This document shows, in pieces, positions 27,201-35,599 of a DNA stretch of 64,000 bases. Both the position numbers and the translations under genes were made by a program. The notes beneath the pieces were generated by a model. It did no database searches and was not told the DNA's origin. It worked only from the letters and a program-made list of their open reading frames with translations. The stretch covers positions 18,594,501 to 18,658,500 of the forward strand of contig NC_092672.1 of assembly GCF_964355755.1 (NCBI RefSeq), read 5' to 3'. The stretch is from Antedon mediterranea (taxonomy: Eukaryota; Echinodermata; Crinoidea; Comatulida; Antedonidae). Within the stretch, counting starts at the first letter, position 1. Every line of letters starts with the position of its first letter.

Positions 27201-29564
27201 TATCTAGCTACTAGAGTACAAGTAAAACTAGCTAATTTGACAATCCCAGTTAAAATAAGATAAAACATAACACTTAACCATAATTTCTGTAAATAAAATA
27301 ATTAAACAATGGATAATTTTGAAGCTTTTGATACTCCTCACCATCTCTTCATTCATCTCCAATCAAGTTCCTGTTCTTTTGTTCTTTTCTTGTTTTCTAC
27401 ATTTGCCCTTGATTTAATATCACATTGTTTGTTTGTTTTATTAATAGTTACAATACAGTACATAAATTATTAATATGCTTTTTCTTTTGTCTAATAAAGC
27501 ATATCATCAGTGGTTATTTTTGTAATCTTGATAAATACATATTGGCAGTCAAAATATTTTTTTTCAACAGGTCACTGTGAATTTCATCCTAATTGTAGAT
27601 TTTCCCACTTAAATGAAGAAAGATTAAATGACCTACAAAGACGTAAGTATTTGAGGATTTGTATTATTTTTATTGTGGTAATAATATAGAACTAGATTTA
27701 ATTCGTCACCATGATGAATTATAGGTTATATGCATTGATGTAATAAACAAAGATAATTGATTTGTTAAAAAATATATTGATTTTGTAATATTTAATTATT
27801 TATAATACTGTATATGAAAGATAGGATCTTGGTAGCGCAAATACAATAGCCGGTATCACTTCACATAAAATCACTTGAATAAGAACAACCTGATCAAAGA
27901 TCCCTCCGTTAAGTTTCTCTAGATTTCATTATAAATCAGGCATGTACTGTAATTAATGTATACATTAAAAAATAAAATTTAACAAACAATACACTTTTTT
28001 TTTTAAATCGGCTTTCGTTTTGTTTCCCAAGGTGAGACTCGATCTTGGTACCTCGAGTGCTACTGACCACTGAGCCATAGATACATTCCTCCGTGTATGC
28101 AGTAACCATTCTGGTGCTGATAGATTATTACATACCGCAATGAATTATAATGTTTTACTATGATGACATCTTTAAAAATGTAAAAAAAAAAGGATGCGCT
28201 GTCATACTATATACTTTTAACTTTAATATATGAACATTTTAAGGAAGAAAGTTAATGTTAAGTTTGTTATTTCGGCCTAAGATTGTCAAAATTAATTTTT
28301 TATAAATTTAATATGCAATTAATGATGACTTTATAATCAACTTTTTTTTCTCTTAATTTCATAATAAATCATACATATTGTACATACACTTTAAGAAAAT
28401 GAAATGCAGAATAGGGTTTCCCGAGCATTTCGACGATCTATATTTATTTTAAAATTTAGCATATTTTTACCATTTTGTTAACTTACCCTTACACATGCGT
28501 AGCCTGTCACTTACCCTTACACATGCGTAGCCTGTCACTTACCCTTACACATGCGTAGCCTGTCACTTTTATAGTGCTCGTATAATTTTGAGTTGAAAAT
28601 TGAATCAAATGTGATGATATTAAAGAAAGGTTGTAAAACAGAAATCGGGCAAGAAGAGTGTGCATCAACATATAATGCGCGGTGCGCATGCAAAAATCTG
28701 TGCACTCATGGCATTTTTGTTTGCAAATTGCCTGAAACATACTCTAATTTCATCAAAAATAAATTTTGACAGTTTAAAAAATTGTAAGCGCGCGTACGCA
28801 TGCGTTATACACGCTACACACTGCCATATGATGAAATATGACCTGAAATTTATGAGTACCAAATTTGGTTTAATTATATGATTCATGCTTGTGAAGATAT
28901 GTTTACAAACGTGATTTCGTTAAATTGCACGCAGACCGCGTAATTTTTTATTGCGTACCGTGAAAATATAACCACATCGATTACAGGCCATAAGAAATAT
29001 ACTCAGAAAAATTAACTTAGCTAGATGAAACTGATATCAAGATAATTGACGGAAAAAATAGTGCTAAGGAAAGAATAAATAAATTAAGATTCTGACAAAA
29101 TCAATATATGATAATGCATATAGCCTAAAAACTATATTAATTTAAATTGTCATTTCCAAACAAAAGCAATATAAAAACACACCACAATTATCATTTTAAC
29201 ATTTTGGCGTTCACATTTTGAATGGTAAATCTTGCTTTCTACAACAGAAATTCATGAAAAACGAAATCAAGAAGAAGCAAAGAAAAAACTGATCAAGGAG
29301 ACCAAACGTAAAGTAGACTGTGATGAACTGAATATTGACCAGTGGTTAGCAAAACGAACAAAAGTGAAAGGAGAGAATGAACAAACCTCTGTAACAGAAA
29401 AAAATGAAGAAACTGAGACTGCTATTGTTAACAAAATTAAAGAAAAACTGAAAGCCAATTGGTCACTTCCTCCCTCATTACAAGCAGTGATATCACTACC
29501 ACCATCTGTGATACCACCAACATTGGAGGATGTTTTGAGCTCTGGAGAAGTACAGTGGGGATGA
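12151..29564 (+). CDS. ZMAT5: ZMAT5 (U11/U12 snRNP 20 kDa protein), complete, four exons
   Basis: The coding exons are 12151-12277, 23044-23106, 27571-27642 and 29248-29564. They join in frame to 192 residues plus a TGA stop; the human protein is about 170 residues. ZMAT5 is a nuclear component of the U11/U12 di-snRNP, which recognises minor (U12-type) introns. The N-terminus has a U1-C/matrin-type zinc finger: Cys7-x2-Cys10-x13-His24-x5-His30. A CCCH finger (C-x8-C-x5-C-x3-H; KKPCRKF...NCRFSH) spans exons 2 and 3. Exon 4 encodes a lysine/glutamate-rich helix and a proline-containing tail ending VQWG, the same last four residues as human ZMAT5. The donors are GTAAGC, GTAGGC and GTAAGT. The start is the first ATG of the finger domain. 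The gene is stretched by repeat-filled introns. It converges on the GIT gene. Confidence 0.96.
12278..13353. other. ZMAT5 intron 1, proximal part
   Basis: Intronic DNA unusually dense in TAGGCCTA/CTAGGCCTAG palindromes (12290-12460). A short GC-rich stretch with repeated GGCCGCC lies at 12480-12620. Sequence at 13125-13230 is similar to 24570-24680 in the same gene. No coding sequence was seen. Confidence 0.6.
13354..15606. mobile_element. TIR DNA transposon in ZMAT5 intron 1, hAT-like ends
   Basis: The left end CAGGGCTGCAAATTAA at 13354 is matched by its complement TTAATTTGCAGCCCTG ending at 15606. Weaker similarity continues inward (TTGGTAGCA versus TTGGTCGCA). CAGGGCTG-type termini are common in hAT elements. 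The flanks share only TTGGC rather than a clean 8-bp duplication. The 2.25-kb interior has short open frames but no recognisable transposase, so it is a decayed or non-autonomous copy. Confidence 0.6.
15745..16105 (+). repeat. Dispersed repeat family R1, copy 1
   Basis: Homologous in the same orientation to 42040-42430. Shared words include GGTGTCCTTTGTAC, AATCGTTCGTGCCC, AAAAATTCGTATTTATTT, TATGAGTTATTCACGAAC and GTATTTGGAGGATTTT. The family is not classified and no ORF is conserved between the copies. Confidence 0.7.
16674..18292. mobile_element. Nested foldback element with long internal arms
   Basis: The ends are GGGTCTGTTTCTGCTGCATA and its near-perfect complement TATGCAGCAGAAACAGGCCC. 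AACCGGTTA words recur in both subterminal regions. Inner arms at about 17157-17320 and 17580-17760 are long inverted copies of each other (AATTAATTA, CTACTCTCG, CGTTTTGG-type words in opposite order). The flanks share TTT. The element splits the outer transposon after GTCGAGACTTT. No coding capacity was recognised. Confidence 0.7.
19155..19735 (-). repeat. Dispersed repeat with tRNA-like head and CCTCCTTGGCAGAGG end
   Basis: Begins with GAGTTTGGTGTAATGGTTATG, a Pol III A-box-like word shared with 37328. It ends in TACCTCCTTGGCAGAGGTAA. A central segment (19485-19685, with AGTTATTAATAAACCAAT and a TTGCCAAGTAACAAAC hairpin) is repeated at 51940-52135. The ends match a family widespread in marine invertebrate genomes. 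Orientation is arbitrary. Confidence 0.55.
20495..22965 (+). repeat. 44-bp-unit minisatellite, about 56 copies, in ZMAT5 intron 1
   Basis: The unit starts CTGGGTGGGTTTTAGTAGGA and ends GCCTTTCAGCCGCT. It is 44 bp, or 43 bp where one C of CCCC is lost. Variants (AGAACC for AGGACC, GGCGC for GCCGC) recur in order, so there is higher-order structure. One such block recurs 177 bp apart at 22654 and 22831. Each unit contains GTAGG...CCTAC, a short hairpin, and a G-rich GGGTGGG. The apparent WVGFSRT-type open frames are by-products of the period and are not genes. Confidence 0.95.
23044..23106 (+). CDS. ZMAT5: ZMAT5 exon 2: first half of CCCH finger
   Basis: 63 bases, phase 1 to phase 1, after a TTTATAG acceptor and before GTAGGC. 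It encodes DPETILVEESAKKPCRKFHQ and TG, including the first cysteine of the CCCH finger. The human counterpart region reads KRPCRKFLLTG. Confidence 0.94.
23490..23954 (+). repeat. 32-bp-unit minisatellite, about 14.5 copies, in ZMAT5 intron 2
   Basis: The unit is TTTACATATCATTCCATCAG plus TGTTTGTTTACA, with point variants and one short unit at about 23785. The period is not a multiple of three. All three forward frames are open across the array, which explains its long but meaningless reading frames. Confidence 0.95.
23955..26015. other. ZMAT5 intron 2, no gene recognised
   Basis: AT-rich intronic DNA. The segment 24570-24680 (ACTAAAAACGATCA, GATGTTTTA, TTTCGAAAACTCAGATTTT) resembles 13130-13230. 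Nothing coding was seen. Confidence 0.5.
26016..27170 (+). repeat. Dispersed repeat beginning TACCTCCGTCAAGAAGG, split by a younger TIR element
   Basis: Starts with TACCTCCGTCAAGAAGGTAT and TTGTTAGCAGGATTACTC, the widespread CCTCCGCCAAGGAGG family. The following part has TTTCCGGTCATTTTAAAAAA, related to the foldback arms at 8.2-8.7 kb. It is interrupted at 26400-27027. Confidence 0.5.
26400..27027. mobile_element. 628-bp non-autonomous TIR element in ZMAT5 intron 2
   Basis: The left end GGTATGTTCAGATTCACAGC and inner GCGTTAAGGT are mirrored at the right end by ACCTTAACGCC and TGAGTCTGAACATACC. CTGAT and CTGAG abut the two ends, a possible imperfect 5-bp target duplication. No ORF; a typical MITE-sized copy. 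Confidence 0.7.
27571..27642 (+). CDS. ZMAT5: ZMAT5 exon 3: second half of CCCH finger
   Basis: 72 bases after a TTTTTTTTCAACAG acceptor and before GTAAGT. Encodes GHCEFHPNCRFSHLNEERLN then DLQR, completing the C-x8-C-x5-C-x3-H zinc finger. The match to human NCRFSH is exact. Confidence 0.94.
28030..28086 (-). repeat. tRNA-like SINE head (possible)
   Basis: On the minus strand, TGGCTCAGTGGTCAG fits a Pol III A box and AAGATCGAGTCTC approximates a B box, about 35 bases apart. No closed tRNA clover-leaf is evident, so a SINE remnant is more likely than a tRNA gene. Confidence 0.4.
28482..29045 (-). repeat. Dispersed repeat R2 with 28-bp triplication at one edge
   Basis: Inverted homolog of 10645-11130. 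Shared words include ACGCGGTCT/AGACCGCGT, AACGAAATCACGTTTGTAA in reverse and TATGGCC. At its left edge a 28-bp unit (ACTTACCCTTACACATGCGT plus AGCCTGTC) is repeated three times (28482-28567). Lies in ZMAT5 intron 3. Confidence 0.7.
29248..29564 (+). CDS. ZMAT5: ZMAT5 exon 4: C-terminus and stop
   Basis: Acceptor TTTCTACAACAG. Encodes a charged helix (EKRNQEEAKKKLIKETKRK), an IDQWLAKR segment matching human DWLEKRAKR, an acidic linker, and WSLPPSLQAV then a tail ending GEVQWG before TGA (29562-29564). Confidence 0.95.
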
Positions 29565-29612
29565 GATTTGCAAGCAAATGTTTTGTGGTAAATGTAGTAC
29601 CATATTTATTTT

Positions 29613-29618
29613 AATAAA
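29613..29618 (+). promoter_or_regulatory. Probable ZMAT5 poly(A) signal AATAAA
   Basis: AATAAA lies 49 bases after the ZMAT5 stop codon, and a T/C-rich stretch follows. No better signal was seen nearby. Confidence 0.6.
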
Positions 29619-29649
29619 GGCCTCCCTCCCTGCTTCTTCATATCTAGGG

Positions 29650-30005
29650 TGTATTTATTTGATTATACATGATACCATATTACACTAAAAAATTTGAATA
29701 AACACCTTTTTAGAAAAAAGTAAAATACTAATTGAATTTCTATTAAAGCTCGACCACTAAAGTATACTTGCCAATAAATCATCTTTTTCTGTAACATGGG
29801 GACAGCTTTGCTATTATTTACCAGACTTTGCAGACAGGTGGTAATTTCCAATTTCTGGTTTCTGCCTTAAATGTCGCTCTGATTTTCCTCTTTGATACAA
29901 ATATTTAAATCTAATACTAAATATAATAATACGTATTGTTATATTTACAATACAGGTTTATTTATAAGAATTTAAAAAAATTAATGAATGAAAATCGACC
30001 AAAAA
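29650..30005. other. Downstream flank of ZMAT5, no gene recognised
   Basis: AT-rich, with no coding signal or clear repeat structure. Confidence 0.4.
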
Positions 30006-30430
30006 AATGTGTAAATAAAGTCTGAGTCGGAGCAGATGATAAAGGCCTTAAGCTTAGATATTTAGAAATTGCTGATTTAACATGTTTAGGGAGTTGGTTC
30101 CAAAGAAATGGAGCAGCAAAAATAATGACTGGTTACCCCAAAGACTTTGAAGTCGGTGGTATGGTGAATATACATCTATTTGTGATGATTGCAGATCGCA
30201 AACAAATTGATATACGGATTATGGAATGAAGTATTTTAAAAACAATCCTCTTAGGAATTTGGAGCCAACATCTTTTAAAATGGGTTTTATGTGTTTTGGG
30301 TCTTGTGAAAATGACCATCCTCAAAGCTGGATCGCTTGATTTGGTTCTTCGGTAGACTGGAAAGAGGAGAGAATTAGTTGTTTTGTAGCACATTCTTCAG
30401 GTACATCCTGATAAGAGAGAAATAAAAGAT
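30006..30430 (-). pseudogene. Remnant of LINE reverse-transcriptase C-terminus
   Basis: On the minus strand a short frame reads FAAPFLWNQLPKHVKSA. It resembles the WN-x-LP signature near the end of L2/CR1-type LINE polymerases. Upstream sequence to about 30430 looks like a decayed continuation. Many frame breaks. Confidence 0.35.
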
Positions 30431-31121
30431 GATTTAGAAACGTGATGAACATGGTAACAAGAAATATGTGTGCATATGTAGAGTGCGTATGATTCTGGTG
30501 CCTAGATCCAAGTATGTTGAATTATGTTTTGTCATCATTTAACTTTATAAAGTTGAAGAACACGATTTCAGATGCCGTTCAATGCAAAATAAGTGTTTTC
30601 AAAGGGATCAAAGCAATATATTCGTGTGGTAATTTGCATACGTGATAAGTGATATAGGCCTACATTCTAGTGTAGGTCGATGTGTTTAAAGCAAACTTTG
30701 ACTGTATCTCATCGTACATCGAAAGTCCAAATGGTACGCACGCATATACATATCTGGGAAAAAACTGATTTCCCCGACAGAAAATGGTGTACGCTTGCGG
30801 ACGCATTCCCCTCCAAATAAATGGCCTGATATTTTTAAAGTATAAGTGTAATTTTTGAAGACCTATAGCTCTAGTTTTCAAAATTTTCTAAGCTCAGCCC
30901 CAATTATAGATCTGGTCATGGATACTTATACATTTCGAAGAACAATACAGTCAGTGCATTATCATTTTTTTTTATATCTCAGTCCCAGCCATTAGGACTG
31001 GTTCTGGAGACTTACCGGTATATATTTTGTTTCAAAGTATAATAAGTCCAATTTCCGGAACCTAGCAACTCTATTTTTCAAAATGTTCTTCGCTCCACCC
31101 CAACCATGTTGGGCTCATGGT

Positions 31122-31459
31122 CGCGATATTTCTTTTCGTACATAAGTTGGGGACCCCTCGTGAAACGTCACAAAATACACATGAATATTCATTAGCCATA
31201 TCCATAAGGTGTAACGTAAGAATTAAGCTAACTACAATTCGCTAGTGCAAACGATTTCTGTCGAGCCGTCTGTGTAGTCGAGTGGATAAGATTATGGACA
31301 TTACATGTCGATGTATGGGGTTCGATTCCCATGAGCAACTTCTTTTACTTTATAGTGAGAGAGAAATTATTAAGAGGGTTAGGTTTAGTTATATTTAGGA
31401 AGTAGTTCGGCTATCTTTCACACGGGGTCCCCAACTTATGTACGAAAAAAGAAATCGCG
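31122..31459. mobile_element. 338-bp TIR element enclosing a tRNA-like sequence
   Basis: 36-bp terminal inverted repeats: CGCGATATTTCTTTTCGTAC...GGGGACCCC at 31122-31157 and the complement at 31424-31459, with about two differences. The interior holds a Pol III-type A box and B box (31273-31325). No target duplication is obvious. Confidence 0.75.
31267..31341 (+). repeat. tRNA-like sequence inside the TIR element
   Basis: TAGTCGAGTGG is a good A box and GGTTCGATTCC a perfect B box, spaced as in tRNA. ATGGG/CCCAT can form a T-arm around the TTCGATT loop. The presumed acceptor ends do not pair well, so it is probably a tRNA-derived relic or promoter and not a working tRNA gene. Confidence 0.55.
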
Positions 31460-31670
31460 GGCTGGTCCTGTAGACCTAGAATTTCGTTTCATTTTACAAT
31501 GTTTTGCAGGGATCTAGAAGCACTATTTTCCACAATTTTCTTAGCTCCACTCAACCATCCATGGCGGGCTGGTCCTGTAGACTTATTTCGTTTCTGCCCT
31601 TGGCGTCCCCTATGGCCCCAGCCGAGTGATGCTCGCTTCACTCGCAAAGATTTTTTATTTTTATTTTTTT

Positions 31671-31703
<33 letters not shown>

Positions 31704-31814
31704 TTTTTTTCATCATCACCCTACAGTGACCAAACGTCACCATTAACAGGGCTGAAAGTCGTAAAATATAACATATAATATACAAGCAAAAATCAACAGA
31801 TAACAAGACAACAT

Positions 31815-34800
31815 TTAAATATTACTGACATTAGACAAAACCTTGTGACGGAAACAAGCAAGGGAATCAAAAAAAATATCAACAGATCCATCAATTTTAC
31901 ATAGTGAATGGTATAACTTAGGCAAACGATTAACAAAACCATTTTTAGTAATATTTACCCTCCCTCTTGATATAGAAAATAAAGCAGGATAACGCAATTG
32001 ATATTGAGGAACAGAAATAGGAAAGTACACTTCAAAATTACCATGAAAAATTGAGTTCACAGCCTTAAAAAGAAAAATTAAATCAAATAACTTACGCCTA
32101 CCCGCTAAATTAAAAAGAACGTCTTTGCTAATAGAACCAAATTTACGCACATAAAATCGACAAAACTTGTTCTGTACACTTTGTAATCTAGAAGACTGGG
32201 CAAGAGAAATAGAGTTAAAAATAACACTGCAGAATTCAAGATTCGACCTAACTAAAGATTTGTATAAAATAACTAATGCCTTTTTATCGTTGATATGTCT
32301 GCAATGTCTCCAATGAAAACCCAAAAGTCTATTGCATTTAGAGACTATAAAATCAATATGTTTACAGAAGGTTAATGAACTATCTAAAAAAACACCAAGG
32401 TCTTTGTGAACAGAGACTCTTTCAAGTATAATATTCTTAATATAAAAGTCAAAATAGATGGGTTTTTTCTTAAGAGTAAAAGACATTGATTTGCATTTAG
32501 AGGCATTGACTGACATATTCCAAGTGTCGCACCAGTGAATGAGTCTGTCAACGTCTTCTTGTAACAACAACATATCATTTAAAGTTTGTATAGACTTAAA
32601 TAATTTGATATCGTCAGCAAACATAAGAACATTAGAATGACGAGGAACAAAGGAAAAATCGTTAATAAACATAATGAAAAAAAGAGGCCCCAAAATAGAC
32701 CCCTGAGGCACTCCAGATAAAACTGGAAGCCATTCAGACGCGTTACCATCAAAAGTGACTCTCTGAAACCTGTCCGATAAATAACTTGTAAAAAATAAAA
32801 TTAAATCGTGATTTAGACCAAATTTTTGAAGTATAAACAAGAGCAACTTATGGGAGACCCTGTCAAAGGCTTTAGCCATGTCTGTATATACAACTTCGCA
32901 TTGCCCTTTTGCATTTATTGCGTCATACGCATGTGACAACAGAACAGACAAATTTGTTTCACAAGACCTTCCTGGGTAAAATCCGTGTTGATGGTCACTA
33001 ATAACTGGTGATATATGTTTAAAAATTTGGTCGTGAACAATTTTTTCAAAAACTTTAGAAATAGTTGGCAACAATGAAACCGGTCTATAATTGCGTACAT
33101 CAGATTTAGAACCAGCTTTAAAGATAGGGCACACGTTAGCTTGCTTCCATTTTATCGGAAAACGTTTCTCAGAAATGCATCTTTCAAATAAAATTTTACA
33201 AGGGAAAGAAAGAGGTTTGGCAGCTAAAGACAAAACAATATTACTTAGACCATCATTACCTGAAGCCTTATGAGAATCAATTTCATTAATGTGCTTTTCT
33301 ATAACCTCCTGATTAAACTCAAGTTTAGATAAGCAATCGATGGGATATTCAGGAAGATTAGGAACATCCAAATCTTTGTTAACAGGACTAAAAACAGAAT
33401 AAAAAAAAAATTGGTTAAGTAAGTTTGCTTTGTCTTTTACAGTGTAAGCTGACTGATTATTAAAATGTAGTTCCGAAGGAATGTTATTATTATTTTTTCT
33501 TGAGGATTTTATCCAAGACCAAAAACGTTTCGGATTACAACTTAAATTACAACATAATGAATTAACATAGGTACGATACTTAAATCTACAAAGTCGTTTA
33601 AAATTTGACCTAGCAAATCGAAAATTTTCAATATTTAACCTATTTGGATTACGTTTTTTTTCTCTAAAATATGATTCTTTAGATTTCAAAGCAGTGTAGA
33701 GCTCATTATCAAACCATGGTGGGAGTTTTCTCTTAGGTCTGAAAACAGGGACAAGATCTTTGATAGTAGCAAAAATAAAATCATAAAATAAATTAACTGC
33801 CTCATCAATGTCAACGGCAAGATCAAGTAAATTCCAAGGAATATGAGAAAGTGTTTGTATAAAATCTAATTTGTTAAGTTTTTTAAAATTATATAACAAT
33901 CGATCGTCATTATTGATAAGGTGTTTGTTAAACTCTATAGGATATTTAAAATTTATTGCACAGTGATCAGAAGTGAAAATATCTTCACCGAATGAAACTT
34001 CATGGCATATAGTATTGCACAAGACAAGATCAAGAGTGTGATCGGCACATGTCGGAAAATATACAAATTGATTAAAATTATTACCCTGTAAAGTATTATC
34101 TATAAAAAATTTGCCATTGGAGTTGTCGGGAGCTTCACATTCTACAATATTGCACTTATTATAACTATTCAAACGCCATTTTATCTCAGGTAGATTAAAA
34201 TCTCCTAATAACATAACGTCATGATTGAAACCCTGAAATTCATATTGCACATTGTTTATAGATTCACAGAGACGATCGATTTGAGATTTAGGTGCCGATG
34301 GTGGGCGATAATATATACCAATAATTAAACATTTTTTTCTAGACAGTTGAATTTTGACCCACATTAGTTCTTGACTTTCATCTTCAAACTTAATGAGACG
34401 ACACGACCTGTATTTGTTGTTAATTAAGAGTAAAACTCCACCGCCTCTCTTGTCCTCTTGCCGGTCCCTGCGATATAGATTAAAGCCATCTAAAGACAGT
34501 TCACAATCAATTACAGTGTTATTTAACCAGGTTTCAGTTAATGCTACAACGTCTATGTATCTTGTGCACATGTGACTAAACAATTCCGATTTATATGATT
34601 CCATTTTATTTTTTACACTACGAACGTTTTGGTAGTACACCTTTAAAGAGCTACTTTTGTTGTTCGAATTAGTAGCATTCGGGCCAGGATTGACTTCTAT
34701 GTCCCCTCCAAGTACAACAGACCAAATACGTAGAGTACTAACCGAATTTGAATAGTATGACACAGCCCTGCCAAGGAATTTAAACTTCGATTTCTTTCGT

Positions 34801-35417
34801 ACTTGTAATGATGTAAGGCCAGTTATTGTTATTGCACATTTTGAATAATAAATAGGTATCGGATGAAAATCGTCGTCAATGTAAACAGCATCATTAAAAT
34901 AGTAGAAAAAGTATTGCACAAAGTTGTTCATAGAACGTTTTGTAAGTTCCAATTCGACTTGGTTCCACTTAACATACTGACCTGGACAGCTGGTTATTGC
35001 ACATTTTGAATAAGAAAATGGTATCGGATGAAAATCGTCGTCAAGAATAAATCGAATGTAGACTGCATCGGTAAAATAGTAGAAAAAATATTGCACAAAG
35101 TTGTTCATAGAACGCTTTGTATATTCCATTTCAACTAGGCTCCATTTAACATTTGCATACTGACCTGGACAGCTGACTACACAGACCCCTTCACACACCG
35201 GTAATGCTATTCTTTGAAATTCGCTCTGCCGGCCTAAGCTTATTGTGCTAAAATTCACGTATTTATACAAAGATTGGTGAAAATTGTTGTCACAATTGCA
35301 TCCATATCCACTCCAAAACACTTCGTGATCATCATTAAAGGGATATTGTGTTGGGGTAAACGAGTAAGTAAATAAAATAAACGAGACACAACAGAGCAAA
35401 AATACGGCGGTGTTCAT
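31815..35417 (-). CDS. LINE polyprotein: leader, 2A peptide, AP-like endonuclease, reverse transcriptase (1200 aa)
   Basis: Drives target-primed retrotransposition. Residues 1-20 are a hydrophobic signal-peptide-like segment. Residues 21-230 are a cysteine-containing leader with an internal duplication (about 83-142 and 143-197; both hold SCPGQY, TKRSMNNFVQYFFYYF, DDDFHPIP and SKCAIT). Residues 238-246, GDIEVNPGP, match the 2A ribosome-skipping consensus. The endonuclease/exonuclease/phosphatase domain (about 258-490) has QNVRS, TETW, YRPP, GDFN and SDH. The reverse transcriptase (about 690-1000) has NYRPVSLLP, the TDMAKAFD aspartate, GVPQGSILGPL and the FADD catalytic motif. No RNase H was recognised. 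All key catalytic residues are present and there are no frameshifts. The exact clade (CR1, L2, Rex1-like) needs a tree. Confidence 0.93.
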   Translation of the reverse strand: MNTAVFLLCCVSFILFTYSFTPTQYPFNDDHEVFWSGYGCNCDNNFHQSLYKYVNFSTISLGRQSEFQRIALPVCEGVCVVSCPGQYANVKWSLVEMEYTKRSMNNFVQYFFYYFTDAVYIRFILDDDFHPIPFSYSKCAITSCPGQYVKWNQVELELTKRSMNNFVQYFFYYFNDAVYIDDDFHPIPIYYSKCAITITGLTSLQVRKKSKFKFLGRAVSYYSNSVSTLRIWSVVLGGDIEVNPGPNATNSNNKSSSLKVYYQNVRSVKNKMESYKSELFSHMCTRYIDVVALTETWLNNTVIDCELSLDGFNLYRRDRQEDKRGGGVLLLINNKYRSCRLIKFEDESQELMWVKIQLSRKKCLIIGIYYRPPSAPKSQIDRLCESINNVQYEFQGFNHDVMLLGDFNLPEIKWRLNSYNKCNIVECEAPDNSNGKFFIDNTLQGNNFNQFVYFPTCADHTLDLVLCNTICHEVSFGEDIFTSDHCAINFKYPIEFNKHLINNDDRLLYNFKKLNKLDFIQTLSHIPWNLLDLAVDIDEAVNLFYDFIFATIKDLVPVFRPKRKLPPWFDNELYTALKSKESYFREKKRNPNRLNIENFRFARSNFKRLCRFKYRTYVNSLCCNLSCNPKRFWSWIKSSRKNNNNIPSELHFNNQSAYTVKDKANLLNQFFFYSVFSPVNKDLDVPNLPEYPIDCLSKLEFNQEVIEKHINEIDSHKASGNDGLSNIVLSLAAKPLSFPCKILFERCISEKRFPIKWKQANVCPIFKAGSKSDVRNYRPVSLLPTISKVFEKIVHDQIFKHISPVISDHQHGFYPGRSCETNLSVLLSHAYDAINAKGQCEVVYTDMAKAFDRVSHKLLLFILQKFGLNHDLILFFTSYLSDRFQRVTFDGNASEWLPVLSGVPQGSILGPLFFIMFINDFSFVPRHSNVLMFADDIKLFKSIQTLNDMLLLQEDVDRLIHWCDTWNMSVNASKCKSMSFTLKKKPIYFDFYIKNIILERVSVHKDLGVFLDSSLTFCKHIDFIVSKCNRLLGFHWRHCRHINDKKALVILYKSLVRSNLEFCSVIFNSISLAQSSRLQSVQNKFCRFYVRKFGSISKDVLFNLAGRRKLFDLIFLFKAVNSIFHGNFEVYFPISVPQYQLRYPALFSISRGRVNITKNGFVNRLPKLYHSLCKIDGSVDIFFDSLACFRHKVLSNVSNI
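34680..34703 (-). other. 2A ribosome-skipping motif in the LINE ORF
   Basis: Codons 239-246 read D-I-E-V-N-P-G-P, the canonical D-(V/I)-E-x-N-P-G-P motif. It is preceded by LRIWSVVLGG and followed within about 15 residues by the endonuclease. Skipping would release the leader ending in Gly245 and start the enzyme part at Pro246. 2A motifs are known from several non-LTR retrotransposon clades. Confidence 0.85.
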
Positions 35418-35599
35418 TGTTCAATGCTCAAAAGTTGACTGATCCTGGCGTAATAAAGAATGCTGCATTTCTTACACAGGTGGAGATCCATTCAATGCTG
35501 ACGGTAATGACCTTTATAATCTTGCAAAGAAATAATGAATAAAAAAGTGACTAGAACATAATATAACATGATGACAGAAAATGTTTGGTAAAAGAACAT

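Larger units (their letters stand above)
30890..31620. repeat. Imperfect tandem repeat, units about 100-110 bp
   Basis: Diverged copies each contain TTTTCAAAAT/TTTTCCACAATTTTC, then TCCACCCCAACCAT or similar, then GGCTGGTCCTGTAGACTTAT or similar. One copy is split by the 338-bp TIR element at 31122-31459. Confidence 0.5.
31650..35450 (-). mobile_element. Near-full-length CR1/jockey-superfamily LINE retrotransposon
   Basis: A single intact 3.6-kb ORF, a short 3' UTR (about 31725-31814) and an A-rich 3' tail, seen as T-rich DNA at 31655-31710 on the + strand. The 5' boundary just above the ATG is uncertain and no target duplication was found. Intact coding and a long A tail suggest a recent insertion. 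It lies between ZMAT5 and GIT. Confidence 0.9.

Noticed and set aside
31267-31341. Genuine tRNA gene
   Set aside because: A and B boxes are good but the acceptor ends do not pair and no convincing anticodon arm was found.
32384-34575. Short frames within the LINE on both strands
   Set aside because: Shadows of the 1200-codon LINE ORF in other frames; no independent motif.
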